Shown here: piece after piece, positions 44,532 to 64,000 of the stretch | Numbering within the stretch: the stretch's first letter is position 1 | Layout: each line of letters opens with the position of its first letter | Origin: Aphrocallistes beatrix | Lineage: Eukaryota; Porifera; Hexactinellida; Sceptrulophora; Aphrocallistidae | DNA: 64,000 nt | Assembly: GCA_963281255.1 (NCBI GenBank) | Contig: OY725503.1 | Coordinates: forward strand, 496,001 to 560,000 | Direction of reading: 5' to 3' | The notes under the pieces: generated by a model | The model's input: the letters and a program-made list of their open reading frames with translations, nothing else | Told to the model about the DNA's origin: nothing | Database searches by the model: none | Position numbers and translations under genes: made by a program

Positions 44532-45173
44532 ATGGGATTAGTTGCCAAGCTAGAAAGACTCGGGTTGATTGGTTACACAAAAGCAATGGAGTATCAGTAC
44601 AGAGTTTGTAGAGAGGTGCAAAATGGTGCGACAAACCGAGTTCTCCTCTGTCAACACAACCCTGTGTACACTCTAGGGAAGAGACAGAAATATTTCGCAA
44701 TCGATGCACCCCCAAACGCCCAAGTAATTCACACTGGGAGAGGCGGACTAGCGACTTTTCACGGGCCGGGACAATTGGTATGCTATCCCATTTTAGATCT
44801 GAGACAGCTAAGAAAAGAGAGTCGCTTTGGGAGTGTGAAGTGGTACGTATGGGCTTTAGAAGAAGCAGTTATAAATACGTGTGATAAATTCAACGTGTCA
44901 GCACAGAGGTGTGAACATGTAGGCGTATGGGTGGGCTTGAACAAACTATGTTCTATCGGCATACACATACAACGTGGAGTGACTACACACGGACTCGCAC
45001 TCAACTGTACTACAGATCTGGACTGGTTCAAAGCGATCGAACCGTGTGGAATCGTGGGAAGGAAGATGACGAGCTTATCTCACGTGTGTGGACGGATGGT
45101 ACTGGTTGAAGAGGTCGTGAGGGTTTTTATTCATGAACTCGGGGGTGCTTTAGGAATTGAACTGTGTTGTTAA
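44532..45173 (+). CDS. LIPT2: Lipoyl(octanoyl) transferase 2
   Basis: The 213-residue single-exon protein is of LipB type. The octanoyl-ACP site reads TGRGGLATFHGPGQLVCYP. The catalytic Lys lies in NKLCSIGIHIQRGVTTHGLA, and the catalytic Cys in AIEPCGIVG. It transfers octanoate from mitochondrial ACP to glycine cleavage H protein as the first step of lipoate synthesis. Length fits the family (human 231). The N-terminus has no evident long transit peptide. Confidence 0.93.
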   Translation: MGLVAKLERLGLIGYTKAMEYQYRVCREVQNGATNRVLLCQHNPVYTLGKRQKYFAIDAPPNAQVIHTGRGGLATFHGPGQLVCYPILDLRQLRKESRFGSVKWYVWALEEAVINTCDKFNVSAQRCEHVGVWVGLNKLCSIGIHIQRGVTTHGLALNCTTDLDWFKAIEPCGIVGRKMTSLSHVCGRMVLVEEVVRVFIHELGGALGIELCC

Positions 45174-45535
45174 CATTCATTTTTTGCCTTCAGCTACTCT
45201 CCTCTGTACTGTTAAACAAAATCAGAAATTGCATCGAACTGAACAGACAATTGACTCATCTAGAACAGGGTTGAATCAGTCACGGATTTCAAGGGGGGGG
45301 GGGGGGGGGGGGGATAAAGTATTTTCAGGGGGGGTAGGGACATTTATGGGGGTGGCTAGATACAACCCTGTTCCAGAACCATTATACAAATTAACTGGCA
45401 TTGAAACGGTTTTAATGATTTTGCACCTTTACATGTTCATTCTATATTACGACATAATAAGTAACAAATAGCGATTATTATTCACGATGACGTCACTATA
45501 TACAGACAGTAATTCAAATTATTGCATTATACTCG
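45174..45535. other. Convergent intergenic region with a 21-base G run
   Basis: A run of G spans 45293-45313, with further G clusters at about 45329-45353. The words 'tctagaacagggttg' and 'caaccctgttccaga' flank this part as inverted repeats (45260-45374), so it is probably a small hAT-like element. The tract could form a G-quadruplex. No gene is seen. Confidence 0.65.
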
Positions 45536-47548
45536 TTAATTTGTTCCTTGCTTTAGAACGGGCATTTCGAAATGAGCAACGAGGGGGATATGGTCAGAGG
45601 GTACATGTTCGTTTGGGCACCCGATTACTTTCGAATCCCGAATCCAGTCCTCGTTTAGCGGACTTAGGTAACAAGTTGGCCGTAAGAAAGTTGAACTGAA
45701 GAGAATATAGTCGATTCTGCCTTGGAAACCAAACGTGTAGTTGGTGAAAGGAAAGTTATGGTCGTGAACTGAATCGAATAAGAAAGGATGAGATATCTCC
45801 GGCTTGTAGTCAGTTGTTCCATTACGGAATTGATCACAGAACCGAGAAATGAATCCTTCGTAGCCGAAATTCTTAAGTTCTTCATGGTCAGCTTGAATTC
45901 TCCCGGTGAGAAGGTATTCAATGACACTTGACTCTGGCAGTGAGTTGAAATCCCCGCAGAAAAGCATTGGAATACTCTTGAGAGGATCTATGCCGATGGA
46001 GTAGCCTAGAAGACCGAATAGAATAAATTAGTCACATGACATTCGGAAATAAAAAAGCAAAATTTGGAATGTTTCTATTTTTTAAAGGATTAAAAAGTGG
46101 TAGACATACAGTCAGGGTCGCTTATTATGAGCATTCGTTTATTATGAACTAACCTCCTGGTTCCAATTTCATTTTTTAGATAGGATTTGTATTGAATCAA
46201 GTTCGCTTAATATGAAGTATCTCTATTATGAACAGATTTTTTGGTCCCCTGGTGGTTCACCTTAAGCGACCCTGACTGTACTGTTTATTTACCTATACTC
46301 TTCTCCTCAACCAATCTCTTCACTATCTCAGTCAGTTCTTTCATGAAGAGGACGGCTTGAATCAACTTCACATCCGAATATTCAGGATCCCAATGCATGT
46401 GAGCATTGGAGACTAAGAGATGTCTCTCTTTCACCTCCGCACACGAACTATCCGGTTTCAGTTTAAGTAGGGCTACTAGACCCACGTTGTCCTTAAGCAT
46501 AACTCTGTTTAACATGTCATCAGATCCTTCCGCATTCGCAATGGCAAGTTGAGTGAACTCCACACTGAATTTCTCCACGAAAGTGAACCTGTTTTGATTG
46601 AATGAATGAATGAGTGGATGGATGGATGGATGGATGGATGGATGGATGGATGGATGGATGGATGGATGGATGGATGGATGGATGGATGGATGGATGGATG
46701 GATGGATGGATGGATGGATGGATGGATGGATGGATGGATGGATGGATGGATGGATGGATGGATGGATGGATGGATGGATGGATGGATGGATGGATGGATG
46801 GATGGATGGATGGATGGATGGATGGATGGATGGATGGATGGATGGATGGATGGATGGATGGATGGATGGATGGATGGATGGATGGATGGATGGATGGATG
46901 GATGGATAATAACTTACTTAGCTGTATTATAGAAGATGGCACATCCGTCCACAAACTTCCTATCGAACTCTTGCATGGTTTTAGCCCTGGACTTAGGGGT
47001 GAAGACACCGTCATATCCCATGTCACGTAGCTCAGGAAGGAAGAACGTGTTAAACTGATCTGTCTCTACTTCCTATAGTAACACATTCTCAGTAGCAATA
47101 CAAAGGACCATGGATAATTAATCTGAAGTAACCACCCATTATAAATACGCACCTGCAAACAGAATATGTCTGCTCTAGATTCCTTCATCTCGCCCATGAT
47201 GTTATTCCTCCTGTACTCCCACTTTAGCGCCCAGGTAGGACAATACCCGTAGACTTGTCTGGTAGCATATTTGTCTGACAGCACGTTGTAACACATCACG
47301 CTGAACCTAACTACACAACAGAGACATAGATATGCTAACTCACATGCCATACACACTCGACGGTAACCTGTTAGAAAATCAATATCTCTGCGGAAATAAC
47401 ACATATTTTGGTGGATTATTGCTTGTAACTAAATTTAGAATCATAAAACTAGACTAACATTCATTGGTTGGTTCTTTGTAGTGTATCGTTCTGATCCACT
47501 CTCTGTCAGGAGGTTTGGGTGTACCTTTGTAAACAAAACACAAACAAT

Positions 47549-47580
<32 letters not shown>

Positions 47581-48373
47581 CTCCTAGTATAGGAAAGTGC
47601 TCGGTACAAGATGTAACTGTTTCGTACGTTAGATAACGAGCGTTAAATGTCAACACAAACAAACATAACAACAACAACAACAACAACAACATACATGGAA
47701 GGTTATCGAGGAGGAAAGTGATTAATTGCGGTACGCCATTTGTGTCATTAACTGTCTGCAACACTTCCTGTGGCAGTGGGTTCCCAGACAGAGTGAACAC
47801 TTGCAGCAGGAACAATCGCCCTAGCTCGTAAGGGATAACTGTTAAATTGTTGTTCGAGAGCAGCAACTCTCTGAGATTGGCCATGTCTCCTAACTCCGGT
47901 GGGATTATGCCTAGCTTGTTGTTGGACAGGTCAAGGTGCTTCAGGCATTTGAGACGGGATATGTCTGGGGGGAGGTCGGTTAAGAAGTTCCCTCCCAAAT
48001 AGAGAGAGGTGAGGTGTGTTAGCTACAGGATTTGAAGGTGTGAAATGTAAACTTTTCATAAATTGACTAAAGATGGTTGGCCAAAATAAAAATTCCTAAA
48101 AAAGAACTCGTTTATACATTTTTTTTTTCATCAAGTATTCTAAAAAGACACCTTAAAGAGGTCTGGAGACAGGTGTCTGATGGTCCCAGTTATTTCCAAT
48201 TCTGTCCACTTAAAAACTTGACTCAGTTGCTTATCGCTGTGATTGTTCCGCTTTTTCTTCTCAGCGAGAGAGTTGAAGCGAATCGTGTCGGATAGGACAT
48301 AGTTTTGCGCGTATGTGGTTGCCAGGGGGAACTGCTGTTGGAACAGTGGCCCACTTTGCTGGCTCACCTGCAT
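45536..48373 (-). CDS. CNOT6: CCR4-NOT deadenylase subunit CNOT6/CNOT6L
   Basis: Seven exons (48373-48152, 48022-47695, 47524-47459, 47310-47153, 47072-46918, 46588-46293, 46005-45536) join in phase to 564 residues (human CNOT6 557). The N-terminal leucine-rich repeats ([33 protein letters not shown]) bind CNOT7/CAF1. The endonuclease/exonuclease/phosphatase domain follows: [20 protein letters not shown], the metal-binding Glu in CLQ|EVETDQF across an intron, [29 protein letters not shown] and the final [14 protein letters not shown]. All catalytic motifs are intact, so it should shorten mRNA poly(A) tails. A 300-base GATG tract fills intron 5, and intron 6 contains a family C element. Confidence 0.96.
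46109..46278. mobile_element. TA-flanked miniature element, family C, copy 2
   Basis: It starts cagtcagggtcgcttattat and ends taagcgaccctgactg. It lies in CNOT6 intron 6 next to the exon 6 donor (46292). Confidence 0.85.
46610..46909. repeat. (GATG)n microsatellite of about 300 bp
   Basis: About 74 near-perfect tetramers lie in CNOT6 intron 5, with a short GAAT/GAGT lead-in. The four-base period leaves all frames open in both directions (WMDG or IHPS peptides), but no gene is implied. Confidence 0.97.
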
Positions 48374-49182
48374 CCTGTCTAGCTAGCTGCTAATCCAACT
48401 TAAATGCACGGCCATAAATTAAAAAACCCGGTTCCACATCCGAAAACACAATTGTCACATAATTGAGGAAACTAGAGTTAAATCTAGTTTCATTAAGCAA
48501 TAGAGAATCAATAAATATCGAGAAATGGCCAAGAAATTTTGAGATACAGTCGACTCTGCTTAATAGGGTCACATCGGTCAGAGGATATTTTGCCCCGATT
48601 AAGCGGAGAGCCCTATTAACCGACAATATTTTGTATTAGCTTCTATGTGTGAGAGCATTCCGGTCCTACCAAAAGTGGCCCGATTAATGACCCTATTAAT
48701 TAAGCGGAGTCGACTGTATTATCAATTAAATTAATTTCAAATAAAAATTGCAAAATTTAAGATTCGTACCTTCAGGGTTGTAGCACTAAAACCTAAAATT
48801 TCTGAGAAATAGATTCTTAAAAAATATATTTTAGATTTAAATAAATGGTATTAAAAGCGAATTTGTTCATTTAAGCTTTTTTACCTATTTAAGAGTATTT
48901 TGAGACATTTCTATGTGAGTAGAGCTAGAATGTAGCAGATCCTATTCTCATAATTGATAAACAAATTAGATGTAAGGTGAGAACTTTAATAACAAGGTTA
49001 GATAACCAACTGATTTGATACAGCACTGAAAAAAGTAATCTTTATGAGATAAAATTTTAATTGATACGGTGTGAGATTACGTCAACAACGTTTCTTTAGC
49101 AAAATATGCCAATTGTTTCCAATTAGTTTACGACATAATTGATTCGTGTGTCATAACATTAGTTTGTAAACAAATATATAAA
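48374..49182. other. Divergent intergenic region between CNOT6 and AFG2A
   Basis: The region contains both promoters and one family A miniature element at 48547-48716 (TA-flanked; starts cagtcgactctgcttaatag, ends agcggagtcgactg). The remainder is AT-rich. Confidence 0.65.
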
Positions 49183-60793
<11,611 letters not shown>

Positions 60794-60930
60794 ATTTATT
60801 TTGTAGCTATTTTAGGAATAAAACAATAATTGATTTACACAACAAAAGAAAAATAAACACGCTCAACTAAAATTCTAAAATATAATAACACTGTTTGAAA
60901 GGTTAAAATTCTTGAAACGAAACGACATCT

Positions 60931-63900
60931 CTAATCTGCTATAACTGAATCGTCTTCAGTCACTAAAAAAAATGATTGAAATGTATTTCTGAACCTGAAA
61001 AAAAGGGTATGGTGGAAATAGTTCGACTTTCCAAAAAAGGAAATAGTTCACATAAAAACCAACATTAATCCTAATGATAAAAAGTCGAACTATTTCCTAA
61101 ATCTGCAATTCGAACTACGTATTTCCTTTTTCGAAAAGTCGAACCATTTCCGCATTACCAAAAAAAGTATTCGGCAACAAATTTATAATTTTTAACAGGG
61201 AAGATATTTCGTTTGGAATATAAACAACTATATTTATGTATAAAATATCTCTGCCCCTAGTCAATCCTACACTAGAGGGAAATTACTTTTTCATCGATAC
61301 TCTGGGTGTTAGAGGGTTTTCAATGTTCGGGGGAACCTATTCTCTATTTGGAAAGGGGAACAATCCCTCTGACACTGAGTTTAAAACAGAACTCAGATTT
61401 AGGATTTAGGAATTTCCTAATATAGGCGTAGGATCCGGTCCGGCTGGTAGACAACCCAGGGAACCCATCAAAATGTGGTCCGGAAATACTACCCGTCGAT
61501 TCCATGGGTTTATCTAGGATTTTCCAATCCGGCACTATTTTGGAGGTGATAAAAGTTATATGGCACCTAAACAGTGGTTTATCTTGTAATTCTAGGGGTG
61601 ATACCAACCCGGGACCAAAATCGAATCACACTGCAAGCACCTTGGCTCCTCGGACGATACCAGGCTGGCACCTATAAGTGCTGACCGAGCACCTAGATAA
61701 ACCCCTGGTCAATTCACCCCCACTGACTCCAATTCTACTTGATAGGGATTTTAGCACTTGTCATTATGAGACTAAAAGAGTAATCCCTAAAAATGCACTG
61801 ATTAGAATTTGATGATTAAAAATTTTATTGTTAGCCGGACCACTTTGAAGTGATGCTACGCCCCTGGGAAATGAACTCACCCAATTTATCCGTTTCCAGT
61901 TCCTTAATCTGATAGATCGGATTAGTGATCGCTGGAGCTGTTCCAAAAATAAAATGATTATACACATGCAGTGGAAGGAATTAGTCTATTTATAGAACAC
62001 TCACCTTCTTCTCCTGGCTCAGCATATTCACTTGCAACAGAAAGTTTGTGGTCAAATTGTTTGTAAGCTTTGCCTCTATTCTTACGCCTTATCCTATAAG
62101 GTGTTAAAATGAATAAATTAAATGCTTTGAAATGGAAATAGAAAAGTTTTAAGATTTCAGTATCAAATGTATTATCAACTTCAATTATATTAACAACGTT
62201 AAGGTTAAACTCACAATAGGATTACAACGAGTGCGATAATGACTAGAATGACGAAGATCAGAACTGCCAGTACAATGGAAGCAGATACCCCAGCGATAAC
62301 TCCAACATTGGTGCTTGCCCCCCCTGATATCACAGGTTCCCTCATACAGGCGAGACTCAGTATATAATCACAGTTGGATATTAACGTGTAGCTACAGTTG
62401 TTAAACGAATTAGCATCCATACACTGGAGTGACATTGCTATTCCAGTTACTGAGTTAGTTTCGGAAAGCGTAACTGCATCTGTTTGCGTATCGATAGAAA
62501 CACATTTCTCTACAGCTAAAGCGTGGAACTCTGCTTTCTGTGTAGGATCAGAGCAGATATTGTACCAACCGCCTCCACTGAATAACTGTAGCGGTCCCAT
62601 AATGTTACTTGTACTGGAAGTACTTGACTGAACGATTATTTCTCCCTCAGCTAAAAAGAATATTATAACAATGATAAGTGAGCTATAGAAGTCAAGACTT
62701 TGATTGGTCAAACATATTTTTTGATAGTTGGGGATATTGACTTACCAGGACACGCATCGTTCCTGACACATTCCATTCCCAGCCACACGTATCCATCCAT
62801 ACATTGACAGGACCTCACACACTGTTTGGTACATGTTATTCCACTCGTGTCTAGAGAGCTGCAGTTAGCTGGACAAGCTGTTCCACACTCAGTGAACTGA
62901 GAATTTTCAGGACAGTTCAATGGAGTTGGACAGTTTTCCTTCTTAATACATTCCATTCCCTGTAACACGTATCCATCCAGACATTGACAGGACCTCACAC
63001 ACTGTTTGGTACACGTTATTTCACTCGTGTCTAGAGAGCTGCAGTTACCTGGACAAGCTGTTCCACACTCAGTGAACTGAGAGTTAGATGGGCAGTTTAA
63101 CGGAGTTGGACAGTTTTCCTTCTTAATGCATTCCGTTCCTTGTAATACGTATCCATCCAGACATTCACAGGACCTCACACATTGTCTGGTACACATGATT
63201 TCACTCGTGTCTGGAATGCTGCAGTTCGCTGGACAAGCTGTTCCACACTCAGTGAACTGAGAGTTAGATGGGCAGTTTAACGGAGGAGGAGTGGTTGCTA
63301 CAGTGGGGGTAGTACTGCTCATATCTATGTTACATAACATTATAATTACCAGTGACGTAACTGAATGTAGGAAGTTTCGTCGCCCCCCCGGATGTTTCTT
63401 TGAATGAAATTATTGAATCCCCACTTTCATTCTCCTATTCATTCTACCAAATAATAAATGACAATCACCCACCTCCTCACGAAATAAAAATACCACTCTC
63501 GCGTGCCATTTTATATTATTTCAAAATGCTCACTCTCACTCCTATCAATTCTATTCAGCTTTAGAACAAACCCATGTTTCCCAACAGTTTTTAATTCCAT
63601 TCTAAAATATCAGCGACGAAACTTCCGTTTACCGAATTAACTAATGAAGACTGAAGGTAGTTATACATATCTCAACGGTAATGCGGAAATGCTTCAACTT
63701 AGGAAATCGAAAAAGGAAATAGTTCGACTTTTTATCATTAGGATTAATGGTGGTTTTTATGTGAACTATTTCCTTTTTTGGAAAGTCGAACTATTTCCGT
63801 TTTTTTGCGAACTATTTCCGCATTACCCATATCTACAACATAGTATTCTGCATCCAAACTTAACATTAATTGTATGCAATACAACGTTACAACTAACCTG

Positions 63901-64000
63901 GGCAATCTGACTCCAGTAAACACTCTCCTGCGATTCCATACTTCCTGACATACCCGGTCTTACATCCACACCCGCTGGAACAGTACAAACGGCTGCAGTG
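60931..64000 (-). CDS. Single-pass membrane protein with TIL (trypsin-inhibitor-like) repeats, 5' end outside window
   Basis: Exons 64000-63898 (partial), 63324-62746, 62650-62215, 62093-62005, 61937-61881 and 60962-60931 join in phase. The first exon in the window ends a Cys-rich domain (SGCGCKTGYVRKYGIAGEC). The second encodes a Thr/Pro spacer and three near-identical 60-residue TIL domains with ten cysteines each (NCPSNSQFTECGTACPANC ... CVRSCECLDGYVLQGTEC). The third has an unrecognised Cys-containing ectodomain and a transmembrane helix (IVLAVLIFVILVIIALVVIL). The cytoplasmic tail starts IRRKNRGKAYKQ, includes ITNPIYQIK (an NPxY-type sorting or PTB motif) and ends VTEDDSVIAD. It probably faces the outside as an adhesion or protease-binding receptor; the ligand is unknown. 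It converges on AFG2A with 137 bases between stops. Confidence 0.85.
61005..61165. mobile_element. Miniature element with GGAAATAGTTCGACTTT ends, copy 1
   Basis: The element starts ggtatggtggaaatagttcg and ends cgaaccatttccgcattacc. The word 'ggaaatagttcgac' occurs in both directions several times. It lies in the last intron of the TIL-repeat gene. Confidence 0.8.
61166..61880. other. Remainder of the last intron of the TIL-repeat gene
   Basis: This stretch (715 bases) has no convincing exon. The minus-strand ORF at 61344-61607 lacks splice context and protein features. GC content is higher at 61400-61730 than around it, with 'tttatctagg' and 'cctagataaacccc' as inverted words, perhaps another miniature element. 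Confidence 0.5.
63325..63897. other. Intron of the TIL-repeat gene with a miniature element at 63679-63830
   Basis: Between the two exons lies AT-rich DNA and a second copy of the GGAAATAGTTCGACTTT element. It starts ggtaatgcggaaatgcttca, ends atttccgcattacc, and is inverted relative to the copy at 61005-61165. Confidence 0.75.

Noticed and set aside
44509-44715. Minus-strand ORF overlapping LIPT2
   Set aside because: It is antisense to the well-supported LIPT2 coding region and has no protein similarity.
46606-47030. Long WMDG/IHPS reading frames on both strands
   Set aside because: They are the product of the GATG tetranucleotide tract, which keeps every frame open. The region is intron 5 of CNOT6.
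61344-61607. Minus-strand ORF of 87 codons in the last TIL-gene intron
   Set aside because: Has no family resemblance, no splice sites in a useful phase, and composition of a repeat.

Overview
This 64 kb window is nuclear DNA of an animal. The genes are metazoan in type: a tensin, two GRB2 adaptors, an NDR kinase, CNOT6, PACC1 and a cation-dependent mannose-6-phosphate receptor. They carry short GT-AG introns and sit in AT-rich DNA crowded with miniature transposons. The compact gene spacing, the mix of intronless and intron-bearing genes and the early-diverged protein sequences suggest a non-bilaterian such as a sponge. The sequence alone does not fix the phylum. Exon models below were joined by hand from splice consensus, reading phase and homology; nearly all joins are in phase.

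Layout. 1-15 kb: an Ig-repeat secreted protein running off the left edge (-), an OST-alpha-like transporter (+), an NDR/STK38 kinase (+), MRPL20 (-), COMMD5 (-) and a one-exon tensin (+). 15.8-24.5 kb: a PACC1-type proton-activated chloride channel with a long predicted N-terminus (-), then a complete M6PR (-). 24.5-37.2 kb: no ordinary gene, but a complex tandem array on the minus strand. It holds fifteen copies of a small module with a GR..KPxWWP signature, which resembles part of the DNA-binding domain of NRF1/EWG. Several copies sit behind duplicates of the M6PR 5' flank, and the far edge of the array carries an orphan duplicate of M6PR exon 3. 37.5-48.4 kb: SLC35E1 (-), MFSD9 (-) with DPH6 nested in an intron, LIPT2 (+) head to head with MFSD9, and CNOT6 (-). 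49.2-60.8 kb: AFG2A/SPATA5 (+), whose introns contain four antisense intronless genes (two GRB2 paralogs, ALKBH6 and SURF4). 60.9-64 kb: a TIL-repeat single-pass membrane protein (-) running off the right edge.

Most genes are housekeeping or signalling genes with no common pathway. The functional links that can be seen are physical: nested genes, a 37-bp divergent promoter (LIPT2/MFSD9), convergent overlapping 3' ends, and the repeat array that carries copies of the M6PR upstream region. Repeats are abundant. There are at least six TA-flanked CAGT...ACTG miniature families (pogo/Tigger-like ends), several hAT-type elements with 8-bp target duplications, long foldback elements, a Helitron fragment, a mariner relic, a 300-bp GATG tract and a 24-bp minisatellite. 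No retroviral or LTR element was recognised.
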